DNA of 64,000 nt from Hungatella_A sp034142505 (GTDB lineage: Bacteria > Bacillota > Clostridia > Lachnospirales > Lachnospiraceae): assembly GCA_034142505.1 (NCBI GenBank), contig JAWZDV010000095.1, forward strand, positions 1-64,000, given 5' to 3'. Shown here in pieces: positions 36,355-43,698 of this stretch. Under the pieces are notes generated by a model, which saw only the letters and a program-made list of their open reading frames with translations, was not told where the DNA came from and ran no database searches. The stretch's first letter is position 1; each line of letters begins with the position of its first letter. A program made the translations under genes and the position numbers.

Positions 36355-36975
36355 TCAATCTTTCTTAATCTCTGCTTTTTTTCTGCTGCCCGCCATAGTT
36401 CTCATATTCTCAGGAAGTCTCATCAGAATCAGCCATGCCACGAAGCAGGCGATCCCCTTATCCACTAAGTTGATCGGTACTCTTGCCAGGAATGCCGCCG
36501 ACATGATGTCCTGTCCGGCTGCCAAAAAGCCTGCCACAACCAAATCCACGCCGCCGCCCTGGATGCCGCCGTATACCATCACCGCAATCGGTGCGCCCAT
36601 GATCGCGTTCGCCAGCGCTACCAGCACCGTTGCCACCACCGCATGAACCCAGGTCTTGAATTTGCCGCTCTTCGCCATAAAGCCGATAATGAAAGCAGTG
36701 GCAATGTTACATAAGCCAAACAGTATACTGAGCATGTTGCCATTGATCAGCGCACTGATCACATTATACAAAACACCGGAAACAGCTCCCACGAACGGCC
36801 CCATAACGGCGGCTACAATAGCGGTGCCGATAGAATCCATATAGAGCGGCAGTGCCAGCTTACCAGCCACCTGGCCGCCTACCAGGTTGATCGCAACGCC
36901 AAGAGGTATCATAATAGCTATGTACGTATTCCTCAACTTCCCCTTTGATGAATCCACTGACTTCATTGACATCAT
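36355..36975 (-). CDS. ECF transporter substrate-binding (S) component
   Basis: Membrane protein of 206 residues with about six hydrophobic segments. The N-terminal stretch MIPLGVAINLVGGQVAGKLALPLYMDSIGTA fits the ECF S-component family (PLYMDSIGT is common in such proteins). It differs from the riboswitch-linked RibU in this window. Ligand unknown; genome context points to a nucleoside, base or riboside. The start overlaps the upstream ATPase stop (ATGA). Confidence 0.82.
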   Translation of the reverse strand: MMSMKSVDSSKGKLRNTYIAIMIPLGVAINLVGGQVAGKLALPLYMDSIGTAIVAAVMGPFVGAVSGVLYNVISALINGNMLSILFGLCNIATAFIIGFMAKSGKFKTWVHAVVATVLVALANAIMGAPIAVMVYGGIQGGGVDLVVAGFLAAGQDIMSAAFLARVPINLVDKGIACFVAWLILMRLPENMRTMAGSRKKAEIKKD

Positions 36976-37802
36976 TCATTTCCCCCTTTATTTTGATAGT
37001 ATTTCACAAACTCTTCCACATTCAGGATAGCGCCCTTTGCAGATCCACCCTTCAAATACAAATCCAGCTGGGTAATCTGGGGCGGTTCGATCTGCGCCCT
37101 CTTTAAGACTTCGGCGTTGATAAAAATCTGCTCCGGTTTCCCGTCATCAATCACCTGCCCCTGACACATCACCACGACGCGGTCCGAATTCTCCGCCACA
37201 TAATCCATATCATGGGAGATCATGACGACCGTGTGGCCATTGTCATGCATCATATTGATGATCTTCGTCAGCATGATCCGGCCGGCCTCATCCAGCCCTC
37301 CCGTTGGCTCATCCATAATCAGCACATCCGGCTTGAACGTCAGCACCGATGCGATGGTCACTATCTTTTTCGTCGTGTAATCCAGCGTCATGGGGTGGGT
37401 ATTTAAGATGTCCTTCAGATCCATCAGTTCCACCACCTCATCCGTGTTCCGCTTCACCTCCTCCGGTGAAAATTTGAAGTTCATTGGAGCTGCCTCCAGT
37501 TCATCCTTCACACTGGTACAGAAAATCTGGTGATTGGGATTCTGAAACACATACCCCACCTGCCTTGACATCTGGCTGATACCCTGCCCCTTCGTATCCT
37601 GTCCGTTTAAATACACCTTCCCGGACGTTGGTCTCAACAGACCATTGAAATGGCGCACAATGGTGGTCTTCCCGCTTCCATTCTGTCCGACAATGGAAAC
37701 CTTGTCATTTTTATAAATGCTCAAGTCAATTTCCCGCAGCGCCGTCACGCCGGTGGGATAGGTATGCACCAGTTTTTCCGTTCTTATTACGGCATCCTCC
37801 AT
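36972..37802 (-). CDS. ECF transporter ATP-binding protein (EcfA, second copy)
   Basis: ATPase of 276 residues with Walker A GQNGSGKTT, Walker B VLIMDEPTGGLDEAG and the switch MISHDMDYV. The signature position is degenerate: LDYTTKKIVTIASVLTF stands where LSGGQ normally occurs, so the canonical C-loop is missing in this subunit. The partner ATPase (37804-38652) has an intact LSGGQ, suggesting an asymmetric EcfA-EcfA' dimer with one degenerate site. Confidence 0.88.
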   Translation of the reverse strand: MEDAVIRTEKLVHTYPTGVTALREIDLSIYKNDKVSIVGQNGSGKTTIVRHFNGLLRPTSGKVYLNGQDTKGQGISQMSRQVGYVFQNPNHQIFCTSVKDELEAAPMNFKFSPEEVKRNTDEVVELMDLKDILNTHPMTLDYTTKKIVTIASVLTFKPDVLIMDEPTGGLDEAGRIMLTKIINMMHDNGHTVVMISHDMDYVAENSDRVVVMCQGQVIDDGKPEQIFINAEVLKRAQIEPPQITQLDLYLKGGSAKGAILNVEEFVKYYQNKGGNE

Positions 37803-37803
37803 C

Positions 37804-38652
37804 TCATTCCCCCCTTAAAGGCCCAAACACCTTCTTCGCCGTCTCCAGTTCGATGGGCGCCTCCGTGATTCCAAGCTGTTCCTCCATCTGGAGAGCCGCC
37901 TCCGTGACCTGCGGCACCCTGACAAAATGCTCCTTCAATAGTTCTTTTTGCTGAAAAACCTTGTGGGTGTCATCGTAGACAACCACCTTTCCCTCATGCA
38001 GTACCAACACCTTGTCCGCATACTCCGCGATCTTCTCAATATTGTGGTCCACCATGATTACCGTGGTCCCTTTCGCGTGCAGCTTCGTCACCAGCTGGAA
38101 CACCTCATCCCGTCCAAGCGGGTCTAACTGGGATGTGGATTCGTCCAGAATAATCACTCTCGGCTGCAACGCCAGTATACAGGCAATCGCCAGTCTCTGC
38201 TGCTGTCCTCCGGAAAGCTTCAGCGGAGAACGGTTTAACATATCGCCGAGGCCGCATGCATTTGACGCGTAGAGAATCCGCTCTCTCATGACCTCTCTCT
38301 CATAGCCAAAATTGCACATAGCAAAGGCCAGTTCGTCCTCCACCGTCTCCTGGGTAAACTGACTCTCCGCATCCTGGAAAATGATCCCGATGACATCAGA
38401 CACTCCCTTGCCGTTCGTCTCCCCAAGCTTTCTGCCGTCCACCGTGATACTGCCGTCCCAGTCGCCTCCCATAATAAACGGAAGAATTCCCACCATCGAC
38501 TGGCAGAGTGTGGTTTTTCCCGCCTTATTGCAGCCGATAATCCCGACAAAGTCCCCCTCATCGATGGTGAAGGAAATGTCGTCCAGCACTTTTTTCTCTG
38601 TCCCTTCATATATAAAACTGTAATGTTCTACTTCAATAATTGGTTTCCCCAT
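37804..38652 (-). CDS. ECF transporter ATP-binding protein (EcfA, first copy)
   Basis: ATPase of 282 residues with Walker A GCNKAGKTT (a Lys-Ala variant of GxNGxGKT), Q-loop IIFQDAESQ, signature LKLSGGQQQRLAIA, Walker B VIILDESTSQLDP and switch MVDHNIE. ESTSQLDP in place of EPTSGLDP is a mild deviation. It pairs with the next gene's product to drive the adjacent EcfT-S module. It starts five bases after the uridine-phosphorylase-like gene. Confidence 0.9.
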   Translation of the reverse strand: MGKPIIEVEHYSFIYEGTEKKVLDDISFTIDEGDFVGIIGCNKAGKTTLCQSMVGILPFIMGGDWDGSITVDGRKLGETNGKGVSDVIGIIFQDAESQFTQETVEDELAFAMCNFGYEREVMRERILYASNACGLGDMLNRSPLKLSGGQQQRLAIACILALQPRVIILDESTSQLDPLGRDEVFQLVTKLHAKGTTVIMVDHNIEKIAEYADKVLVLHEGKVVVYDDTHKVFQQKELLKEHFVRVPQVTEAALQMEEQLGITEAPIELETAKKVFGPLRGE

Positions 38653-38657
38653 AAGCG

Positions 38658-39398
38658 TTAACCAGCGTCCTTTTCCTGCTTTATCAATAGTCTCACAGCG
38701 TCACAGGCGGTTTCAATCGTCTGATTCATGTCGCCCCAGTTCATAATGGAAGCCGCCCGGACTCCCCGGATGGAAGCGATGATAAACAGCGCTGCCGATT
38801 CCATCTCACTGCACACGGCATTTCCCTTCTTCCAGGCTTCCCAGCGTGCTTTCAGTCTGGCTGCATTTGGCGAGCTGTCCGGATCTACCTCACCGTAAAA
38901 CGAATCTTTCGACTGAGTAATGCCTTCGATAAAATGAAGCCCCTTAGCCCCGGCCGCCTTCGCCAGCGCGTCCACCACGTGCCGGTCTGCCACTGCCGGA
39001 TACTCGATGGGAATATAATGGACCGTTGTGCCCTCATCCCGGATCGCCGCGGTACAGATGGCTCCGTCATATTTCTCACAATCCTCCGGGTCTTTTACCG
39101 GTCCTGCCGTTCCAATGCGGATAAAGGTCTTTGCCCCAATCTTGATCAGTTCCTCCACACAGATTGCCGTGGATGGGCATCCCATACCGGTGGATGTCAC
39201 CGACACCTTTACGCCGTCCAAATAACCGGTCCAGGTCTTGTGCTCCCGGTTGTGAGCCACCAGTTTGGCGTCATCTAAAAAACTGGCTATCACATCGGTC
39301 CGAAACGGGTCCCCGGGGAGAAATACATACTCACCGATATCCCCTTCCTTCATTCTCACATGATACTGTAATCCGTCTTCTGTCAACATCGCCATCAT
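38658..39398 (-). CDS. Nucleoside phosphorylase, uridine-phosphorylase-like (copy 2)
   Basis: PNP/UDP-family enzyme of 246 residues, closely similar along its whole length to the copy at 28537-29256. It shares FLPGDPFRTDVIASF, HNREHKTWTG, VTSTGMGCPSTAI, FIRIGTAG, GITQSKDSFYG and CSEMESAA. The start overlaps the deoC stop (ATGA), with GGAGG just upstream; a second ATG at 39395 is possible. Products would be a base plus ribose- or deoxyribose-1-phosphate. Two paralogues in one operon suggest distinct nucleoside preferences. Confidence 0.9.
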   Translation of the reverse strand: MMAMLTEDGLQYHVRMKEGDIGEYVFLPGDPFRTDVIASFLDDAKLVAHNREHKTWTGYLDGVKVSVTSTGMGCPSTAICVEELIKIGAKTFIRIGTAGPVKDPEDCEKYDGAICTAAIRDEGTTVHYIPIEYPAVADRHVVDALAKAAGAKGLHFIEGITQSKDSFYGEVDPDSSPNAARLKARWEAWKKGNAVCSEMESAALFIIASIRGVRAASIMNWGDMNQTIETACDAVRLLIKQEKDAG

Positions 39399-40063
39399 AC
39401 ACCTCCATCATCTTTCTCTTCTTTTTTTACTAACTTTATAATCCTGCTGGTTCCCAGCCTGGATGCTCCCAGCTCCATAAACCGTCTGGCAGTCTCCAGG
39501 GAATCAATGCCGCCAGCGGCTTTGATTTTCGTATGTTCTCCGATATGGCGGGCAAACAGCGCCACATCCTCCAAAGTAGCTCCTTCACCAGCAAAACCGG
39601 TGGAGGTCTTGATATAATCGGCGCCGGTCTCCGTCATGATATGGCACATGGCAATCTTCTCCTCCTCTGTCAGGAGGCAGGTTTCCACAATCACTTTCAG
39701 TACCCGGTCCCCGCAGCTGCGCTTTAACAGTGCGATCTCCTCTCTCACCGAATCCCAATTCCCTTCCTTCACATCGCCGAGATTAACCACCATATCAATC
39801 TCATCGGCGCCGTTTGCAATCGCGTCCTCGGTTTCAAATTTCTTCACCTGTGTGGTGTTGTATCCGTTGGGGAAACCAATCACCGTACAGATTCTCATCC
39901 GGCCTTTCAGATACCCGGCCGCCTGCTTCACAAATGATGGTGGAATACACACCGAAGCCGCCCCGTACTTCACCGCGTCATCACAGATCTCCCTGATCTC
40001 CTGCCAGGTGGCGGTCTGCTTTAACAGTGTGTGGTCTACCTTTGAAAGAATCTCCTCATACAC
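39395..40063 (-). CDS. deoC: Deoxyribose-phosphate aldolase
   Basis: Class I aldolase of 222 residues that cleaves 2-deoxyribose 5-phosphate to glyceraldehyde 3-phosphate and acetaldehyde. Motifs are KVDHTLLKQTAT near the N terminus, VIGFPNGYNTTQVKKFE, EIDMVVNLGDVKEG, KVIVETCLLTEEEK and the Schiff-base Lys in YIKTSTGFAGEGAT, followed by IKAAGGI. I prefer the GTG at 40063 because AAGGAGG lies seven bases upstream; the ATG at 40069 would be only about one base from that site. It is first in the operon. Confidence 0.94.
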   Translation of the reverse strand: MYEEILSKVDHTLLKQTATWQEIREICDDAVKYGAASVCIPPSFVKQAAGYLKGRMRICTVIGFPNGYNTTQVKKFETEDAIANGADEIDMVVNLGDVKEGNWDSVREEIALLKRSCGDRVLKVIVETCLLTEEEKIAMCHIMTETGADYIKTSTGFAGEGATLEDVALFARHIGEHTKIKAAGGIDSLETARRFMELGASRLGTSRIIKLVKKEEKDDGGV

Positions 40064-40092
40064 AGCCATACCTCCTTTTTTAGTTTCCTTAA

Positions 40093-40239
40093 AATGTTAC
40101 TATCCTATCATTTTTCAGGCGCACTTTATAACTATTGCATAATTTGTATTTTTATTTTGCAATAATTTTATACATTATTTTGTTATGTTGGTTTGATTAT
40201 AGTCCAATTCTTGATAATAGTCAACACTAATGTTACTAT
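40093..40239. promoter_or_regulatory. Candidate operator repeats in the deoC-deoR intergenic region
   Basis: An 11-base direct repeat AATGTTACTAT occurs at 40093-40103 and 40229-40239. One copy lies just before the deoC ribosome site and the other directly upstream of the operon promoter's -35. A seven-base inverted repeat TATTGCA/TGCAATA (40133-40139, 40158-40164) lies between them. These are plausible binding sites for the divergently encoded DeoR protein, by inference. Confidence 0.45.
40196..40224 (-). promoter_or_regulatory. Predicted sigma-A promoter of the nucleoside operon
   Basis: TTGACT (40219-40224) and a perfect TATAAT (40196-40201) on the minus strand with a 17-base spacer. It drives deoC and the 12 following genes and gives a leader of about 125 AT-rich bases. 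Confidence 0.85.
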
Positions 40240-40273
40240 ATTTACATATTTTTTGTGAATATAACAAACTCTC

Positions 40274-40302
40274 TTGTTTTTGGGAATTAATTCCGATATA
40301 AT
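40274..40302 (+). promoter_or_regulatory. Predicted promoter of the DeoR-type regulator with palindrome
   Basis: TTGTTT (40274-40279) and TATAAT (40297-40302) are spaced by 17 bases on the plus strand. A perfect 12-base palindrome GGAATTAATTCC (40283-40294) fills the spacer and could be an autoregulatory operator. Confidence 0.65.
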
Positions 40303-40345
40303 GAATGATAAGATGATACACAGGATTCTTTAAGAGGAGATCGCA

Positions 40346-41137
40346 ATGAGCAAAAGCGCTTTAAGAATGAATCAGATAGAAATGATATTAAAAGACCGCC
40401 ACACCATCCCGATGAAAGAATTATCCGATATCCTTTCCGTATCGGAGATGACGATTCGAAGAGATTTAGAGGTTTTAACCGCCAATAACCGGTTGATCCG
40501 CAACATCCGCGGAATGCTGGTCTACGATGCCAGCCAGACTCTGGAATCCGGCAGCTACGACATCGCCAACGCCAAGGATGCCAACTTAACCAACAAAATC
40601 TTAATCGGCCAGAAGGCAGCAGCCATGGTGGAGGACAACGACGTCATCATCATCGATTTAGGCTCCACCACCGAGCACTTGGCCCGCGCCTTAAGCTCCA
40701 CCTTAAATGTGACCGTGATCTGTGTCAGCTACAACGTCCTGTCACCGCTGATCAACAAAAGCAGCCTAAAAATCCACTGCCCCGGCGGTTTCTTTCACGC
40801 GGACACCCAGATGTTCGAGAGCACGGAAAGCCTCTCCTTCTTAAAAAACATCCGCGCCCGCAAGCTCTTCGCCTCCGCCGCCGGCATCCATCAAAATCTC
40901 GGCGTCACCTGTGCCAACAACTACGAGGCCGCCACAAAAAAGGCGCTGATTGAGGCCAGCGCCGAGCGGATCCTCCTGGCCGATTCCAGCAAGTTCGGCC
41001 AGGTGGAGACCACCTGGATCTCGGAGATTGAGAATTACCAGACAGTGGTTACGGACATTGGGTTGTCACAGGAGTGGGAACAGTATTTAGACGCAAAAGG
41101 GATTACGATCTTGAAAGTATGCACAGATCAGGTATAA
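40346..41137 (+). CDS. DeoR/GlpR-family transcriptional regulator
   Basis: Repressor-type protein of 263 residues. The N-terminal winged helix (MIRRDLEVLTANNRLIRNIRG, ~35-55) has the DeoR signature. The C-terminal sensor domain is ISOCOT-like, with VIIIDLGSTTEHLARAL, CVSYNVLSPL and ERILLADSSKFGQ, and binds phosphorylated sugars in characterised members. It is divergent from the nucleoside operon and is probably its regulator, with a pentose or deoxypentose phosphate as effector (inference). An AGGAG site precedes the ATG and a terminator follows. Confidence 0.92.
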   Translation: MSKSALRMNQIEMILKDRHTIPMKELSDILSVSEMTIRRDLEVLTANNRLIRNIRGMLVYDASQTLESGSYDIANAKDANLTNKILIGQKAAAMVEDNDVIIIDLGSTTEHLARALSSTLNVTVICVSYNVLSPLINKSSLKIHCPGGFFHADTQMFESTESLSFLKNIRARKLFASAAGIHQNLGVTCANNYEAATKKALIEASAERILLADSSKFGQVETTWISEIENYQTVVTDIGLSQEWEQYLDAKGITILKVCTDQV

Positions 41138-41182
41138 ACAGCGCCACGGCCAGGGCGCAAATAACGCATGGCGCTGTTTTCT
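41137..41182 (+). terminator. Intrinsic terminator of the DeoR gene
   Basis: AACAGCGCCA (41137-41146) pairs with TGGCGCTGTT (41169-41178) around a 22-base loop, followed by TTCT. The stem begins at the stop codon. Confidence 0.7.
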
Positions 41183-41216
41183 ACGCAACGTTCCTGTATC
41201 ACAGGAAAAGTATGGT

Positions 41217-43160
41217 TCATTGCAATAACCGCTTCATAAAATACTGAACTTGAGATGCCTGGTCACTATTTAGGGTGATACTGTAAGATGATCCAGGACC
41301 TGTTATTGTCAGCATTTTATCATCATCTCCCAAATCGTCACACTCTATCTTTGACTTTCTTAATTCAAGCAAAGAGAACGTTTTGCGTTTTTCTTTCATA
41401 AAAGGATTTAAAGGTTTCGAGAAGATTTCCACAATATTATCTTCCCTTATATATTTGATTTCCATATCAAATCCATAAGTTCTCTGGGATGGCAATTGGG
41501 GGATTGGTTGATAGGAATTGACTGCCAATAACCGCTTCATAAAATATTGAAATTGAGATGTCTGGTCTCTGTATAGGGTTATAACATAAGGTGATACTGT
41601 TCCTGTTGGTATTGTTATCATTGTGCCGTCATCCTCCTCCAAATTATCGTACTCGATCTTTGCACGAATCAGTTCAGGAACAGAAAATATACTGCTTTTT
41701 TTACTCAAAAACGGATTTGAGGGTATGGTATCGATTACTATATGATTCCCCTGCGATAGATATCGAATTTGTATGCTATATCCCAAAGGTGTGTAATGAA
41801 AATGCAAAGGAGATTTTTCAAGAAGACGTTTCTCCACTTTATGAAACATATCTCCGCCTGTTTGTTTTGCCCCCAGTCCCCGCATTTCAACTAAATGAAG
41901 AGTTGTATCTTTGAATTTTGGGGCTTTTCTGTTTCCGTCTAAGGATACATAGGTATCCTGCCTCGCGCCTAGAAACTCAGGTTCATGTTTGCCGTACTCG
42001 ACCTTTGGTTTTTCAAAGGATGCCTCATAGTTATTGGCCTTCAAAGTTGTAATTTTATGAATTAGTATCTCTATTTGTTCCTGGCAATCCCTAAAATTCT
42101 GAACATCCCCTTTCATTTGATTACAGATATCAAGTGTTTTTTCCCATTCCTGTGAAGTCAATATCCCCAGACCAAAATTAAAGATCGTGTCCTTTAGCCA
42201 AAATGTGTTGGTATCTTTTACTAAGCTGATAAGCCTCCCTAAATCAATAAATGACAGACCGTTCACCGGATTATGGCCTATTTCAAAATTTTCCATTCTC
42301 TTATATATTGTTAAGTAATTAGTAAAATTAGCAAAGCTTAAATTTTTAGCTAGTTGTTTTAAAAAGATAGTTAAATTAGGAGTCATATCATTACCTGCAA
42401 GTATCTTCATTTTATCAATATATCGTTTCTCCTCTTTCAAATATACTCCTGTTGCAGAACCCGCGCTATAATCAAAAGAGACATCCTTTGCCGCGTCATA
42501 AACAAATGCGCTTGTGGCAAAATTGACTTGAGGAGCCACGCCACCGCCCTTTGAACCGTACTTAATCTTTAAATGATCCATATTCTTATCCGTCACATTC
42601 TCGAAGCATAACCCCATATATTTCATAAAAGCGCTTTTCATCTCCTGAAAGGTTTCGGCTTCACAGATACCAATAAGCGCTGACTGGATATAAAAATCAG
42701 CCATATTGATGTCATCAGCAAATGGAACAGGATGTTCTTTCGACGTAGGGATAATAAGAGGCGCACCAACCAGCTCAATTGTATCAAGCGAATCTGTTTC
42801 CAGTAGAAAGGGCAGACCTGTATAGCGTAATATTCTTTCTGTTTTTGCAAGCTCCACATGCTCCTGTCCGGCCAACGGATTATCCTGATCTTCTAAAAAT
42901 CGTGCGAATTCGTGTTCAAAACCGACCGTAGTGTAAGCCCCCTCATCGTCTGGATTGAATTTTAGGACCTCTTTGGCGATTTCAGCTTCCGATTTGTTTT
43001 GCAACGCGATCTGAGCTCCTATTAGTTCTCTGGCATTTTTAGGGTCTCCAGGCAGTTTGCATTGAATGATCCCATTGGTTGGTTTACTTGTACTATTCTG
43101 CTGCTTTTTCTTCAAATCATGTTTTTTTGCCTTTCTCTTTTCTGGTAACATCTCGTACAT
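41217..43160 (-). CDS. Unknown AT-rich orphan protein with duplicated C-terminal domain
   Basis: I do not recognise this 647-residue protein with confidence. The Lys-rich N terminus carries NGIIQCKLPG, reminiscent of the VIQRK-like element in DUF4157/extracellular-contraction-system-associated proteins. VGFEHEFARFL and LETDSLDTIELVGAPL (~75-135) recall the amidoligase pattern (GxExEF and Elv.pPl), suggesting a carbon-nitrogen ligase fold. Two ~86-residue repeats end the protein, each closing in YFMKRLL. There is no signal peptide or membrane helix. The gene is clearly more AT-rich than its neighbours and stands alone, so transfer is likely. The ATG at 43160 has AGGAAG seven bases upstream; the open frame to 43208 has no site. 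Confidence 0.7.
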   Translation of the reverse strand: MYEMLPEKRKAKKHDLKKKQQNSTSKPTNGIIQCKLPGDPKNARELIGAQIALQNKSEAEIAKEVLKFNPDDEGAYTTVGFEHEFARFLEDQDNPLAGQEHVELAKTERILRYTGLPFLLETDSLDTIELVGAPLIIPTSKEHPVPFADDINMADFYIQSALIGICEAETFQEMKSAFMKYMGLCFENVTDKNMDHLKIKYGSKGGGVAPQVNFATSAFVYDAAKDVSFDYSAGSATGVYLKEEKRYIDKMKILAGNDMTPNLTIFLKQLAKNLSFANFTNYLTIYKRMENFEIGHNPVNGLSFIDLGRLISLVKDTNTFWLKDTIFNFGLGILTSQEWEKTLDICNQMKGDVQNFRDCQEQIEILIHKITTLKANNYEASFEKPKVEYGKHEPEFLGARQDTYVSLDGNRKAPKFKDTTLHLVEMRGLGAKQTGGDMFHKVEKRLLEKSPLHFHYTPLGYSIQIRYLSQGNHIVIDTIPSNPFLSKKSSIFSVPELIRAKIEYDNLEEDDGTMITIPTGTVSPYVITLYRDQTSQFQYFMKRLLAVNSYQPIPQLPSQRTYGFDMEIKYIREDNIVEIFSKPLNPFMKEKRKTFSLLELRKSKIECDDLGDDDKMLTITGPGSSYSITLNSDQASQVQYFMKRLLQ

Positions 43161-43225
43161 TTTGCACTTCCTTTCTGACAGAAACAGATCTGCCAATCGC
43201 AGGATCATACTGTTTTGCTATCTCA

Positions 43226-43234
43226 ATTATACCA
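43226..43234 (-). promoter_or_regulatory. Extended -10 promoter candidate of the orphan gene
   Basis: Minus-strand TGGTATAAT, an extended -10 with perfect TATAAT, lies about 66 bases upstream of the ATG at 43160. No good -35 is seen. Confidence 0.45.
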
Positions 43235-43274
43235 AAAGTGGTTCCTTCTATATTTAAAGATTTGTTAAAGCCGT

Positions 43275-43331
43275 AAAAAAAACGCCGGACCTCTGCATAA
43301 GCATTACGCTTTTTTGCAGGCTTCCGGCGTT
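43275..43331 (-). terminator. Intrinsic terminator after ylmC
   Basis: AACGCCGGA (43281-43289) pairs with TCCGGCGTT (43323-43331), with inner pairing CTGCA/TGCAG. Eight U residues follow on the minus strand (43275-43282). It insulates ylmC from the AT-rich orphan gene. Confidence 0.85.
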
Positions 43332-43392
43332 TCTTTTATACCGTTGAACCATAGGGAATCCCAAAACCTATGTACTCAGTATCTCATTTACA

Positions 43393-43653
43393 TTAGACTT
43401 TACATGCTTCCTCCACACTCTTGCGTTTCACGTCCACCAGAATAATATCATCTCCCACCTGGCAGATATCACAGAATGGGATGATATACTCCTTCTCCCG
43501 GCCGATAAATCCGCAGAAACACCCTGGCCCCGGGACAATGATGGCTACCAGGCAGCCCGTACACATGTCAAAATCTACGTCTCCCACAAATCCCAGACGT
43601 TTACAGTCATTGGCATTGATGACCTCTTTTTGCTTTAACTCACAAATGCGCAT
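43393..43653 (-). CDS. YlmC/YmxH family sporulation protein (PRC-barrel)
   Basis: Small protein of 86 residues beginning MRICELKQKEVINANDCKRLG, with GFVGDVDFDM, IVPGPGCFCGF and YIIPFCDICQVGDDIILVDV. This is the YlmC/YmxH PRC-barrel family found in spore formers, whose role is not established. It has six Cys, more than most PRC-barrel proteins. The ATG at 43653 has AAGGAGG about eight bases upstream. The ribosome site and the start codon lie in the loop and arm of a perfect 17-bp inverted repeat (43646-43686). An in-frame ATG at 43686 lies at the other end of that repeat. Confidence 0.88.
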   Translation of the reverse strand: MRICELKQKEVINANDCKRLGFVGDVDFDMCTGCLVAIIVPGPGCFCGFIGREKEYIIPFCDICQVGDDIILVDVKRKSVEEACKV

Positions 43654-43686
43654 AGAATACACCTCCTTAGTGTATTCTATGCGCAT
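43646..43686 (-). promoter_or_regulatory. Perfect 17-bp inverted repeat around the ylmC ribosome site
   Basis: Arms 43646-43662 and 43670-43686 are perfectly complementary, separated by seven bases. In the mRNA the loop reads UAAGGAG, most of the Shine-Dalgarno sequence, and the AUG start at 43653-43651 lies in the 3' arm. No U run follows on either strand, so it is not a terminator. Confidence 0.9.
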
Positions 43687-43698
43687 CCTGAAATTATT

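Noticed and set aside
41217..43160. Prophage or insertion sequence as carrier of the orphan gene
   Set aside because: No integrase, transposase, terminal inverted repeat or target duplication is visible around it.
43646..43686. Terminator of the DUF975 gene
   Set aside because: Despite the perfect stem there is no U run on either strand, and the hairpin contains the next gene's ribosome site and start codon.
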